A stretch of 64,000 nucleotides of DNA from Ferranicluibacter quercicola (GCF_021168455.1 NZ_JAJOZR010000003.1:124001-188000), one strand, 5' to 3'. Counted from the stretch's first letter, positions 36,492 to 45,874 are shown. A program made the numbers and translations. The notes: generated from the sequence alone by a model not told the origin.

Positions 36492-38414
36492 ATGCGTGTC
36501 CTAGACTATCCGTCGCTGCTGGAAATGGCTACTCGAAGAGCGCGTCCCGTTCCGGAAAACACGCCTCTACCGACCTTTTCCGGGGATCTGTTGCGCGAAG
36601 GGCGTCTCCTTCTAAAACTCGGCATCGGCAAGCCGACGATCGCCCGGATGATGCTGCGGGCGCAGGAGAATGGGACGACCGCAGAGGACGAACTCCTGGC
36701 GTCCGGCGAAATCGTTGATACGCTCTATTTCGAGGCGCTGGCGGATCTGCTGGGGCTTCCGTTCATGGCGGACATCGATGCCGATCAGGTTCACGATGCC
36801 GAACCGCTGGATGCGCAGCTCGTCTTGCCGGACATGCTGCGTCTCTTTCATTCGAGCCGGCCGGCGATCACCGTCATCGTGCCCAAACTCGACCAGCTCC
36901 ACGATCTCGCGCTGAGGCTCGATCGACGGCCGGCGCTTGTCGACATCCTGGCCGTATCGACACCCCGTGCGGTGCGGACGGCGGCCTGGACGGCGGGCCG
37001 GGAGCGGCGCGTGCGCGACGCGGTGACCCTCCTTTTCGATGCCAGGCCCGAACACAGCGCCCGCATCGTGTTCTGGGGCAAGCAAGGCTTCTATGCCGGG
37101 CTCGGGCTTTCGTTTTTTGTCGTCTCCGCCTTTCTCATGCCGCTCGTCTGGCTGCTGGTCACGCATCTCGTGTTGACCACCCTCTACTTCTGCCAGCTTT
37201 TCCTGCGCGCACGCGCCCTCCTCCATGTGAAGAAAGCCGTGCTGAAGCCGGCGTCCGCGCCGAGGCTCGATACGCGCGCGACGGGGCCCCTTCCGGTCTA
37301 CTCGATCTTCGTCGCCCTCTACCGCGAGACGGAGGTCGTGGCACAGCTGGTCGGCGCGCTCGATCGGCTCGACTGGCCCCGGTCGCGCCTCGACATCAAG
37401 CTGATCTGCGAGGCCGACGATGGCGAAACGCTCGCCGCCCTGGAAGCCCTGTCCCTATCGCCCGAATACGAGATCGTGCGCGTTCCCGCCGCCGCGCCGC
37501 GCACGAAGCCGAAGGCGCTGAGCTATGCCCTTCCCGGTGCGCGCGGCACGTTCCTGACCATCTACGACGCGGAGGACCGGCCGGACCCGGGCCAGCTGCG
37601 GGAGGCGCATGCCGTCTTTCTCGCGGCGGATCCGCGCGTTGCCTGCCTCCAGTCGCCTTTGGTCGTCACGAATGCCAGAGCGGGATGGCTGAGCGCCATG
37701 TTCGCACTCGAATATGCCGCTCTGTTTCGCGGGCTGCTGCCCTTCCTGTCATCGGCTGGCCTTCCCCTGCCGCTCGGCGGCACATCGAACCATTTTCGCG
37801 TGGATGCGCTCAAGGCGGTCGGAGGATGGGATCCGTTCAACACGACCGAGGATGCGGATCTCGGCATGCGGCTCTATCGCCTGGGCTACCGCTCGCAGAT
37901 GATCCGTCGCCCGACGCTCGAGGACGCGCCGACGGACACGGCAGCCTGGTTTGCGCAGCGGACGCGTTGGTTCAAGGGCTGGCTGCAGACATGGCTCGTG
38001 ATGATGCGGGATCCCGGCCTCTTCTACCGGCAGATGGGATGGAGGGCGTTCGCGACCGCGCAGATCCTCGTTGCCGGCATGATCCTGTCGGCGCTGGCGC
38101 ACCCGCTGACCCTGGCCTTCCTGATCTATCTCGGCTGGACGCTGCTTAACGGCCATCTGTCGAGCGGAGACACGGTCCTTGCCTCCTGCCTGATAATCCT
38201 CGACACGCTCAACATCATCGGCAGCTACACCCTCATGATCCAGCTCGGCCGCAAGCCGATGGGCGCCGAGGAGTGGCGGGCCGTGGGCGGACGATGGCGG
38301 GCCGTACCCGCCTACTGGCTGATGATCTCCGGCGCAGCCTGGGCTGCCATCATCGAGCTCTATCGTAAGCCCTTCGTCTGGAACAAGACGCCGCACCGGC
38401 CGACACGTTCATAG
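36492..38414 (+). CDS. Membrane glycosyltransferase family 2 with MshEN-like N-terminal domain (XagB-like)
   Basis: 640 aa. Residues 34-92 resemble an MshEN/GspE N-terminal domain (LLREGRLLLKLG, then ELLASGEIVDTLYFEALAD). Two helices near 200-240 follow, then a processive GT2 domain: YSIFVALYRE, DAED (359-362), TED (Glu453-Asp454) and the QRTRW acceptor motif (489-493), then three or more C-terminal helices. This is the build of cellulose-synthase-like enzymes, without a PilZ domain. MshEN domains can bind c-di-GMP, and a GGDEF protein is the convergent neighbour. ATG 36492 has GAGG five bases before it. The polymer made is unknown. Confidence 0.87.
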   Translation: MRVLDYPSLLEMATRRARPVPENTPLPTFSGDLLREGRLLLKLGIGKPTIARMMLRAQENGTTAEDELLASGEIVDTLYFEALADLLGLPFMADIDADQVHDAEPLDAQLVLPDMLRLFHSSRPAITVIVPKLDQLHDLALRLDRRPALVDILAVSTPRAVRTAAWTAGRERRVRDAVTLLFDARPEHSARIVFWGKQGFYAGLGLSFFVVSAFLMPLVWLLVTHLVLTTLYFCQLFLRARALLHVKKAVLKPASAPRLDTRATGPLPVYSIFVALYRETEVVAQLVGALDRLDWPRSRLDIKLICEADDGETLAALEALSLSPEYEIVRVPAAAPRTKPKALSYALPGARGTFLTIYDAEDRPDPGQLREAHAVFLAADPRVACLQSPLVVTNARAGWLSAMFALEYAALFRGLLPFLSSAGLPLPLGGTSNHFRVDALKAVGGWDPFNTTEDADLGMRLYRLGYRSQMIRRPTLEDAPTDTAAWFAQRTRWFKGWLQTWLVMMRDPGLFYRQMGWRAFATAQILVAGMILSALAHPLTLAFLIYLGWTLLNGHLSSGDTVLASCLIILDTLNIIGSYTLMIQLGRKPMGAEEWRAVGGRWRAVPAYWLMISGAAWAAIIELYRKPFVWNKTPHRPTRS

Positions 38415-38489
38415 GACATAGCCCGTGGAAGCGGGCTCGCTTCAAGGACGCGACGGCAAGATACGAACGCGGGCCCGCAAGCCGCCTGC

Positions 38490-39938
38490 TCAGCGCCGCC
38501 GATTGGCCGCGGCGCGGCTGTAATAGGCCTGTTTCTGCTTGTACATGTCGATATCGGCGCGCTTGACCAGAGCCTCCATGCTTTCCGAGACCGTGCTGGT
38601 CGCGCGGCCCATGGAGACGCTGAGTGTTCCTGTGGGATAGAACTGGTTGTTGATCTTCAGAAGATCGTCGATGCTCTCGATCATCGCCGCCACCGCCGCT
38701 TCGTCGGCGCCGGGCATGAGCAAGGCGAACTCGTCGCCGCCGATGCGCGCGGCGCGATTGGGGCCGCTCACCGCTTCGTTCAGCACTTCTCCCAGACGCC
38801 GCAACAGCGCATCGCCGGCATCGTGACCGCGCTGATCGTTTGCCTCCTTCAGACCATTGAGATCGAGAATGACGACGGACACCGGACGCAGGGACTTCCG
38901 CTCGATCCGGTTCAGCTCCTCCATGTAGAAGGCACGGTTGTGCAGCTTGGTCAGGACATCGTGCTTGCCGAGATATTCGAGATAGGCCTCGGCCTTCTTG
39001 CGGGCGGTGATATCGGTCAGGGCGACCTGGACCAGCGACCAGTCGTCCTCGTGTCCGGGCAACACGGAAAACTGCAGCAGCACGAAGCGCTCGGACCCGT
39101 CGAGCGCGTAATTGACGACTTCGCGATGGTGGAGCAGATTGCCGTTCCACAGCTCGATCAGCTGCTCGCGAAAATGCTGCTGCATGTTGCCGCGGAAGAT
39201 GTCGGCGAGGCGGTGGAGCAGCGTCCGGCGATCGGGTGCGCCAAAAAGATCGAGCGTCGCCTGATTGACGTCGATCACGCGGATCTCGCTCATGCACTGC
39301 GTGACGAATTCGGGATGCACGTCGGTGAACACGCGGAAATCCAGAATGCCGCGCCGGCGCACGTCGTCGAGCAACAGTTTGATCCGGCTGAAATCTTCCA
39401 CCCAGAGCGAGACCGGGGAGTGTTCGAAGATCCCTTCCGCATACTGGCGGCTCTCCCGCTCCGCGCGGGCCGCCGTTTCGCGTGCCGTCACGTCTTCCGT
39501 GGTAAGAAGCACCCGGGCCAGCGTCCTCTCGTGGCCCGGAAGCACATTGCCCCTCAGCTGGATATCGAGCCTGCGGCCGCCCAGCGTGTAGTTGATGGCG
39601 TTGCTGGCAAAGACGGACTTGCCGTCGAAAAGCTGGGAGAGCTCGCTGATGTGGCTGGTCAGCATGTCGTCGCGAAAGACGAGGCCGAGGTTTTCAACCA
39701 GATGATCGAGGTCGCGCGCCTCAAACAGCTCCAGCGTTCGCCTGTTGACCTTCAGCACCTTGATACGGCTGGAACAGGCTGCGACACGGGCAGGATCTTC
39801 GGCAAGGAAGGCGGAGATGTTCTCGACGCCTTCGCCACGCCATGTCTCGAACAAGGCCTGGACGCCGCTGAAATCCTCGATCCACATGGCGACCGGCGCC
39901 AGATCGAACGTTTGGGCTACATCGTCTTCCATCGTCAC
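38490..39938 (-). CDS. PAS-PAS-GGDEF diguanylate cyclase
   Basis: 482 aa. Two PAS domains of similar sequence (about 10-155 and 170-310; both contain the pattern WIEDFS or WVEDFS near their start and an LPGHE strand), then a GGDEF domain with an intact RIGGDEF active site near residue 400. It should make c-di-GMP in response to an unknown PAS ligand. No membrane segment is seen, so it is cytoplasmic. The start is GTG 39938 behind AAGGAT, or ATG 39932. It converges on the glycosyltransferase gene, 75 bp between stops. Confidence 0.9.
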   Translation of the reverse strand: MTMEDDVAQTFDLAPVAMWIEDFSGVQALFETWRGEGVENISAFLAEDPARVAACSSRIKVLKVNRRTLELFEARDLDHLVENLGLVFRDDMLTSHISELSQLFDGKSVFASNAINYTLGGRRLDIQLRGNVLPGHERTLARVLLTTEDVTARETAARAERESRQYAEGIFEHSPVSLWVEDFSRIKLLLDDVRRRGILDFRVFTDVHPEFVTQCMSEIRVIDVNQATLDLFGAPDRRTLLHRLADIFRGNMQQHFREQLIELWNGNLLHHREVVNYALDGSERFVLLQFSVLPGHEDDWSLVQVALTDITARKKAEAYLEYLGKHDVLTKLHNRAFYMEELNRIERKSLRPVSVVILDLNGLKEANDQRGHDAGDALLRRLGEVLNEAVSGPNRAARIGGDEFALLMPGADEAAVAAMIESIDDLLKINNQFYPTGTLSVSMGRATSTVSESMEALVKRADIDMYKQKQAYYSRAAANRRR

Positions 39939-40080
39939 GAAATCATGGATCCTTGTTGAACCGATGCGTCATGTTTGACTGACCATTAGAGCCGTAGCCA
40001 AGAAAAGACGATCTTGCAACGCAACCTATGCTGCGCCGCACGCAAAACCCGCCATTCGCGGCATGGTCTCACGGCTCAGC

Positions 40081-40138
40081 GTGACATCGTCACGGCAATG
40101 TCACGCCGATTGACGGGAATATCACACATCCGTATGTT
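40081..40138 (+). promoter_or_regulatory. Promoter and dyad upstream of the polyol operon
   Basis: TTGACG at 40110-40115, 17 bp, TATGTT at 40133-40138, a good sigma-70-like promoter. Just upstream, GTGAC-ATC-GTCAC (40081-40093) is a perfect dyad and its GTCAC half is repeated at 40100-40104, suggesting binding sites for the operon's own DeoR regulator. The regulator assignment is inference. Confidence 0.5.
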
Positions 40139-40189
40139 ACCGCTCGCCGACGGCCATCGCTTTCGGAATCGGGATGGGAGGACGGAACG

Positions 40190-41728
40190 ATGGATTGCCT
40201 GCTCGGCATCGACAATGGGCTCACGGTGACGAAGGCCGTCGTCTTCCGGCCGGATGGAACGCCGATCTCCGTGGCGCGTCGCCGGGTCGCGCAGTCGCTA
40301 CCGCATCCGCGCTGGGTGGAGCGCGACATGGACGGGCTCTGGGCCGCCACCGCCGAGGCGATCCGCGAAGCGATCACGACGGCCGGTTGCCGTCCCTCCG
40401 ACATCAAGGCTGTCGCTGCGACCGCGCATGGCGATGGCGTCTATGTGCTTGGCCGCGACAGCCGGCCGCTGGGGCCTGGCATCCTGTCGCTCGACAGCCG
40501 CGCCGGTACCTTGTCCGACGCGTGGAACGCGACCGATATCGCCGCGCGGGCGCTCGATCTGACGGGCCAGTCTCCGCACGCTTCCGCACCCTCGGCCATC
40601 CTTGCCTGGATGCGCGACAATCAGCCGGAGCGCTTCGCCGGCATCGGCCATGTGCTCGCCTGCAAGGACTGGCTGCGCTTCTGCCTGACCGGCACGATCG
40701 GCACGGACCGGACGGAGGCGAGCATTGCCTTCACGAACGTCGCGACGCAGGCCTTCGACCGCGAGGCGCTGGCGCTGTTCGGTCTGGACGCCGTGTGGAA
40801 CGCGCTTCCCGACATGGCGCCGTCGGCGGCGATCGTCGGCGGCGTGACGGCCGCGGCTTCCGCGCTGACCGGGCTTGTGGAGGGGACGCCGGTCGCCGCC
40901 GGCTTGCACGATGTGACCGCCTCCGCCCTGGGCATCGGCGGGCACGAGGTGGGGCTGCTGTCGATCGTTGCCGGCACCTACTCGATCAACGAGGTGGTGA
41001 CGGACCGGCCGGTCACCAATTCGCGCTGGCACTGCCGAAGCGCCATCGAGCCCGGGCAGTGGAACAACATGGCCGTTTCCCCGGCATCGACTGCGAATTA
41101 CGACTGGTTCCTCGACCAGTTCTGCCGTGCCGAGCAGAGCGAAGCCGCAGCGAGCGGCACCGGCGTGCATGCGCTTCTGAAACCGGAACTCGATGCCGCC
41201 TTCGGTCGTCCGTCCGATATCCTGTTCCACCCCTACCTGTTCGGCTCGCCCTATGGCAGCACGGCAAGCGCGGGCTTCTTCGGCGTTCACGGCTGGCACG
41301 ATCGCGGCGATATGCTGAAGGCCGTCCTCGAAGGAATCGTCTTCAACCACAAGGCCCATGTGGACGACCTGCGCAGCGTCATGCCGATCACGGAGGCGCG
41401 GATTTCGGGCGGCGGCGCACGCAATCCGGCGCTGTCGCAGATGTTTGCCGATGCGCTCGACCTGCCGGTCCACGTGACCTCGGCGGATGAGGCCGCCGCC
41501 TGGGGCGCCGCATTGACGGCGGGCGCCGCGATCGGCCTCTACGAGAGCCCGCAGGCCGGCGCCCGCCAGACGACGACGATCCTGCGCAGCCACATGCCGG
41601 ACCCGGAGCGACGGGCGGCCCTTGCGGCACGGTATACGCTCTACCGCGAGATGGCGGAGGCGATGCAGCCGCACTGGCGCGCCATCGAGCGGCTTGCGGA
41701 AGGTTCGCGACGGGCGATCGCGACATGA
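40190..41728 (+). CDS. FGGY-family polyol kinase (EryA/erythritol-type candidate)
   Basis: 512 aa. Both FGGY halves are present: the N-terminal phosphate loop (LLGIDNGLTVTKAVVF), AATAHGDGVYVL, and the second ATP-binding half (ISGGGARNPALSQMFADAL). The partners are a DeoR regulator and a GlpD-like FAD dehydrogenase, as in erythritol or related polyol pathways (EryA/EryB of Brucella), in which the polyol is first phosphorylated and then oxidised. No transporter genes are adjacent. Glycerol or a pentulose are alternatives. The stop overlaps the next start (ATGA). Confidence 0.85.
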   Translation: MDCLLGIDNGLTVTKAVVFRPDGTPISVARRRVAQSLPHPRWVERDMDGLWAATAEAIREAITTAGCRPSDIKAVAATAHGDGVYVLGRDSRPLGPGILSLDSRAGTLSDAWNATDIAARALDLTGQSPHASAPSAILAWMRDNQPERFAGIGHVLACKDWLRFCLTGTIGTDRTEASIAFTNVATQAFDREALALFGLDAVWNALPDMAPSAAIVGGVTAAASALTGLVEGTPVAAGLHDVTASALGIGGHEVGLLSIVAGTYSINEVVTDRPVTNSRWHCRSAIEPGQWNNMAVSPASTANYDWFLDQFCRAEQSEAAASGTGVHALLKPELDAAFGRPSDILFHPYLFGSPYGSTASAGFFGVHGWHDRGDMLKAVLEGIVFNHKAHVDDLRSVMPITEARISGGGARNPALSQMFADALDLPVHVTSADEAAAWGAALTAGAAIGLYESPQAGARQTTTILRSHMPDPERRAALAARYTLYREMAEAMQPHWRAIERLAEGSRRAIAT

Positions 41729-42501
41729 AGGCCGATGCCCGCCGGGAGGAGATCGCCGACTATATCATGCAGGCCGGACAGGCCCGCATCGAGGATCTGG
41801 TCGCGCATTTCGGCGTGTCCCGCATGACGATCCACCGCCATGTCGACCGGCTTGCCCATCAGGGCGTGCTGCGCAAGCTGCACGGCACCGTCACCGTTCA
41901 GCCATCCGGCCTCTACGAGAGCGCCTTCCGCTATCGCGAGACCGTGGGCAAGGCGGAGAAGGCGGCGCTGGCGCGTGCAGCGCTTGCCCATGTGGAGCCC
42001 GGACAGGCGGTGATGCTCGACGACAGCACCACCGGTGCCGCCCTTGCCGACCTCCTCGCCGGCGTGCGGCCGCTGACGGTGATCACCAACGGGCTCGTCT
42101 CCACCAACCGGCTGATCGACATCGACGACATCGAGGTGCTCTGCCTCGGCGGCACCTACCACCGCACCTTCAACGCCTTCATCGGCCTGACGACGGAACG
42201 CACCGTCGCAGCGCTCCGGGCCAATGTGTTCTTCTGCTCGGCCTCGGCGGTGGATGGCGGCACGGCATTTATCCAGGACGCGCAGGTGACCAAGGTCAAG
42301 CAGGCGATGATGGCCGCGGCCTCGCGCCGTATCCTGCTGCTCGACTCGTCGAAATTCGGCAAGGTCGCGCTGAACGTCTTTGCCGATCTCACGGCCTTCG
42401 ATGCCGTTCTGGCGACGGACAGGCTGGCCGACACCGTCCGCGCCGATCTTCTGGCACGCGGCGTTCCCCTCAGCATCATCAAGACAGGCAGGACATCATG
42501 A
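41725..42501 (+). CDS. DeoR/GlpR-family transcriptional regulator
   Basis: 258 aa. N-terminal winged helix (REEIADYIMQAGQARIEDLVAHF, then RMTIHRHVDRL and LHGTVTV) and a C-terminal DeoR sensor domain of the ribose-isomerase-like fold (VMLDDSTTGAAL, ITNGL, LGGTYH, LLDSSKFGK), which binds phosphorylated sugars. The gene lies between kinase and dehydrogenase with ATGA overlaps on both sides (41725-41728 and 42498-42501), so it is locked into the operon and should respond to the kinase product. It probably represses its own operon. Confidence 0.92.
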   Translation: MKADARREEIADYIMQAGQARIEDLVAHFGVSRMTIHRHVDRLAHQGVLRKLHGTVTVQPSGLYESAFRYRETVGKAEKAALARAALAHVEPGQAVMLDDSTTGAALADLLAGVRPLTVITNGLVSTNRLIDIDDIEVLCLGGTYHRTFNAFIGLTTERTVAALRANVFFCSASAVDGGTAFIQDAQVTKVKQAMMAAASRRILLLDSSKFGKVALNVFADLTAFDAVLATDRLADTVRADLLARGVPLSIIKTGRTS

Positions 42502-44222
42502 GCGAAACCGTCAACGAGACGCGCTGGCCGGGCGGCATGGCCGAGCGCATGGAAGCGATCGCGAGAACCGGCACCGTCGATGTCGTCATCATCGGCGCGG
42601 GCGTCAACGGCGCCGGGCTGTTTCGCGATCTCTGCGCGCAAGGCCTGACCTGCCTCATCCTCGACAAGTCGGATTACGGATCCGGCACCAGTGCCGCACC
42701 CTCGCGGCTGATCCATGGGGGCCTGAAATACCTGGAAACGGGCGAGCTGCGTCTGGTGGCGCAATCCACCTATGAGCGCAACCTGCTGCTGCGCAACGCG
42801 CCGCATTATGTGAAGCCGCTCGCAACCGTCATTCCCATCTTTTCCTGGACGAAAGGCGTCTGGTCGGCCGTGCGCACGCTCTTCGGTGCCAAGGGAACGC
42901 CGCGCAGCCGCGGCGCGCTTCTGATCAAGACCGGACTGTCGATGTACGACGCCTATGGCGCGCGCCAGCGGGTGATGCCGCGGCACAGCATGGCCGGCAA
43001 GGCCGCATCGCTGCGCAGCCTGCCGGCGCTCACGCCCCGTATCGTGGCCACCGGCACCTATTACGACGCGACCGTGACGCATCCCGAGCGGCTGGTGGCC
43101 GAACTGGTGCGCGACGGCCTTGCGGCCAGCCCCACCTCTGCCGCCGTCAATCATGCACGCCTGGAAAGCCGCGCCGGCGATACGCTCGTCATCTCCAGCC
43201 TGCTCGACGGTGCAACGCTGCGCGTCAAACCGAAGATCGTTGTGAACGCCGGCGGGCCCTGGATCGACACGGTCAATGCCACGCTCGGCGAGACATCCCG
43301 CATGATCGGCGGCACCAAGGGCTCGCACATCCTGCTGCGCCATGACGCGCTGCTGAAAGAGCTCGACGGGCGGATGATCTACTTCGAGGCGGACGACGGC
43401 CGGATCTGCCTCGTCTTCGACTATCTCGGCCGCGCGATGGTCGGCTCGACCGACATCAAGGCCGACCAGCCCGACAGCGTGCGCTGCGAGGACGACGAGA
43501 TCGACTACCTGCTCGACAGCCTCGGCAAGCTCCTGCCGAAGATGCATTTCGACCGCAGCCAGATCGTCTACACCTACAGCGGCATCCGTCCTTTGCCGGC
43601 TAATGATGCGAGGGATCCCGGCCTGATCAGCCGCGATCATGTGACGCCGGTGCTGGAGCCGACGGGGGACCGCCCCTTCCCCGTGCTGTCTCTCGTCGGC
43701 GGCAAGTGGACGACGTTTCGCGGCTATGCCGAAGAGGTGGCCGACACCGTCTTGCAGCGCCTCGGCCGGTCGCGCGCGGTTTCGACGGAGGTGATGCCGA
43801 TCGGCGGCGGGCGCAACTATCCCGGCGACGATGCGGCACGCCACCGGCTGGTCGCCGATATCGCCGCGACATCAGGGCTTCCCCAGGCGCAAGCGGAAGC
43901 GCTGTTCGCCCGCTATGGAACGACAGCGCACGCCGTCGCCCGGCACATCGCCGCGTCGAGTGCCGTCGCCCTTCCCGACGCGCCGGACCATGTCGAAGGC
44001 GAGATCGATTATCTCATCCGCCATGAGCAGGTGGGACGGCTCGCCGATATCGTGCTTCGCCGCACGGCGCTCGCCGTCACGGGAACGCTGACACGGCGCC
44101 TCCTCCGCCGGATCGCGGAGATTGCCGGCCAGGGGCTCGCGTGGGATGCGGCAAGAATGGAGCAGGAGATCGAGAGCGTCAGCGACGAACTCTCGCGGCT
44201 GCATGGCGTGACCCTGGCGTAG
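42498..44222 (+). CDS. FAD-dependent glycerol-3-phosphate / polyol-phosphate dehydrogenase (GlpD/EryB-like)
   Basis: 574 aa. N-terminal FAD site with the dinucleotide fold (VVIIGAGVNGAGLFRDL), then APSRLIHGGLKYLETGELRLV, a signature of GlpD, and the VGGKWTTFRGYAEEV segment in the C-terminal half. It oxidises glycerol 3-phosphate or a polyol phosphate and passes electrons to quinones. In Brucella the EryB enzyme of this family oxidises erythritol phosphate. Its position downstream of a polyol kinase supports a catabolic rather than a respiratory housekeeping role. Substrate not proved. Confidence 0.9.
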   Translation: MSETVNETRWPGGMAERMEAIARTGTVDVVIIGAGVNGAGLFRDLCAQGLTCLILDKSDYGSGTSAAPSRLIHGGLKYLETGELRLVAQSTYERNLLLRNAPHYVKPLATVIPIFSWTKGVWSAVRTLFGAKGTPRSRGALLIKTGLSMYDAYGARQRVMPRHSMAGKAASLRSLPALTPRIVATGTYYDATVTHPERLVAELVRDGLAASPTSAAVNHARLESRAGDTLVISSLLDGATLRVKPKIVVNAGGPWIDTVNATLGETSRMIGGTKGSHILLRHDALLKELDGRMIYFEADDGRICLVFDYLGRAMVGSTDIKADQPDSVRCEDDEIDYLLDSLGKLLPKMHFDRSQIVYTYSGIRPLPANDARDPGLISRDHVTPVLEPTGDRPFPVLSLVGGKWTTFRGYAEEVADTVLQRLGRSRAVSTEVMPIGGGRNYPGDDAARHRLVADIAATSGLPQAQAEALFARYGTTAHAVARHIAASSAVALPDAPDHVEGEIDYLIRHEQVGRLADIVLRRTALAVTGTLTRRLLRRIAEIAGQGLAWDAARMEQEIESVSDELSRLHGVTLA

Positions 44223-44228
44223 TCGCCG

Positions 44229-44554
44229 GGGTTCGTCGCCCGAAATGCGCCAATATTTTCGGGGGCTTCAAGACAATAAAAAAGGCCGGGGCGAAACCGC
44301 ACCGACCTTCCTCATTCGCTTTTATCAAGTTGCCAGTACATCCGTGGTCAAATCGACGAAAGCTTGTATCGGACCCGAGAACATCTCTTCTTTCGAAACG
44401 CTCGACCGGTTGCCGATAAGACGAATATAGGGGCCGAATGTGACGGCTTCAAGTCAGAGCCGAATTTTCTTCGGAAAAATCATTCCAGCCGATCGACCGG
44501 CCCCGAGCCGGCGTGGAGCGGTGACATATATCTCAGGGTCGCACAGGAAGGGGC
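44229..44554. other. Gene-free stretch between polyol operon and tRNA-Gly
   Basis: 326 bp, lower in GC than its surroundings. Apart from the hairpin at 44276-44309, I see no gene. It includes short self-complementary runs (for example CCGAATTTTCTTCGG at 44460-44474), but no convincing RNA family. Confidence 0.5.
44276..44309 (-). terminator. Probable terminator downstream of tRNA-Gly / polyol operon
   Basis: An imperfect stem (AAGG, CGG and GCG arms at 44282-44293 pairing with 44298-44309, loop AAAC). On the minus strand it is followed by six T residues, so it can end transcripts from the tRNA side; on the plus strand it follows the dehydrogenase gene. Confidence 0.5.
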
Positions 44555-44628
44555 TGGAGCGGGTGAAGGGAATCGAACCCTCGTATTCAGCTTGGGAAGC
44601 TGCTGCTCTACCATTGAGCTACACCCGC
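44555..44628 (-). tRNA. tRNA-Gly (anticodon CCC)
   Basis: 74 nt including an encoded CCA. The acceptor arms GCGGGTG and CACCCGC pair fully, the D-arm is GCTC/GAGC, the anticodon loop is TTCCCAA giving anticodon CCC, and the T-arm GAGGG-TTCGATT-CCCTT is standard. The sequence is close to E. coli glyU. It decodes GGG. The anticodon stem has one G-A mismatch at its base (27-43). No integrase or repeat of the tRNA end is seen nearby. Confidence 0.95.
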
Positions 44629-44704
44629 CGATGCGCCAGACATCCAACAGATGCGGCGGCGTGTCAATCCTCAAGCGCGAAAACGCGGATGCGAAACGCG
44701 GCTC

Positions 44705-45799
44705 TCAGCCACGAAAGTGCTTGGAAAGCTTCAGGCCCTGCGCCTGATAGTTCGATCCGACACCGAGGCCGTACAGACCTTTCGGGCGCTCCATCATGTG
44801 TTCGTAGACGAGGCGGCCGACGATCTGGCCGTGTTCGAGAATGAAGGGCACCTCGTGGCTGCGCACTTCAAGCACGGCGCGGCTGCCCGTGCCGCCCGCC
44901 TGCGCATGGCCGAAGCCGGGGTCGAAGAAACCGGCATAATGGACGCGGAACTCGCCGACCAGCGGATCGAACGGCGTCATTTCCGCGGCAAAGAGCGGCG
45001 GCACATGCACGGCCTCGCGCGAGACGAGGATGTAGAACTCATCGGGATCAAGGATGAGCTCGTCGGCGCCGCGGCTGTAGAGCGGCTCCCAGAAATCGTA
45101 GATCCCGTGAGCGCCCTTGCGGTCCACATCCACCACGGCCGTGTGGTGCTTGCCGCGATAGCCGATCAGCCCGTCGGCGCCGGTTCCCTTCAGGTCGATC
45201 GACAGGGCGATGCCGGCACCGGAAACGTTCGGCGTATCGCTGGCCACCAGCGTCTCCGTGCGGTGAAGGTCGAGAACCTCGCCCTCCGTCAGCAGCGCAT
45301 GGCCGACGCGGAAGCGGATCTGCGACAGGCGCGAGCCGCGCCGCACGATGACGGGGAAGGTGCGCGGGCTGATTTCGAGATAGAGCGGGCCGCGATAGCC
45401 GGCCGGGATCTTGTCGAACTCCTGCGCGCGATCGGTGATGACGCGGGTGAAGATATCGAGCCGGCCGGTCGAGCTTTTCGGATTGGCCGAGGCCGACATC
45501 GCAGCCGGCAGGTCGAGGCTTTCCATCAGGGGGACGATGTAGACGCAGCCTGTTTCGAGCACGGCGCCCTCGGTCAGGTCGATCACGTGCAGCTTCAGGC
45601 GATCGAGCTTGTCGGCGACGAGATGGCCGGGCCCCGGCATGAAGCTCGCGCGCACCCGGAAGGCCCGGGCGCCGAGCCGCAGGTCGAGGCTCGCCGGCTG
45701 GATCTGGTCCTCGTCCAGCGGTCCTTCGCTCAGAAGGCGGCCATCATCGAACAGCGAAGCGATTGCGCTATCCGCCAGAATGCCCGTTTCGCGCGCCAT
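44705..45799 (-). CDS. 2'-deoxycytidine 5'-triphosphate deaminase, double-length form
   Basis: 364 aa, about twice the length of E. coli Dcd (193 aa). Two consecutive Dcd/dUTPase-fold halves can be seen: QIQPASLDLRLG, MSASANPKSSTGRLDIFTR and GYRGPLYLEISP in the first, then SIDLKG, FYILVSREAVHVPP, and GFFDPGFG with GQIVGRL in the second. It deaminates dCTP to dUTP for dTMP synthesis. This long form is usual in rhizobia. ATG 45799 has AGGA eight bases before it. It is divergent from metZ, whose riboswitch lies between. Confidence 0.9.
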   Translation of the reverse strand: MARETGILADSAIASLFDDGRLLSEGPLDEDQIQPASLDLRLGARAFRVRASFMPGPGHLVADKLDRLKLHVIDLTEGAVLETGCVYIVPLMESLDLPAAMSASANPKSSTGRLDIFTRVITDRAQEFDKIPAGYRGPLYLEISPRTFPVIVRRGSRLSQIRFRVGHALLTEGEVLDLHRTETLVASDTPNVSGAGIALSIDLKGTGADGLIGYRGKHHTAVVDVDRKGAHGIYDFWEPLYSRGADELILDPDEFYILVSREAVHVPPLFAAEMTPFDPLVGEFRVHYAGFFDPGFGHAQAGGTGSRAVLEVRSHEVPFILEHGQIVGRLVYEHMMERPKGLYGLGVGSNYQAQGLKLSKHFRG

Positions 45800-45874
45800 G
45801 CCATCATCCTTTTTTCGAGGCCGACAAAACCAAATACGGCCGATTGACGCAAGCGGGGCGAAGACGTATGGGAA

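Noticed and set aside
44555..44628. tRNA-Gly as an integration site for a mobile element
   Set aside because: No integrase, no duplicated tRNA end and no foreign-looking gene cluster on either side.
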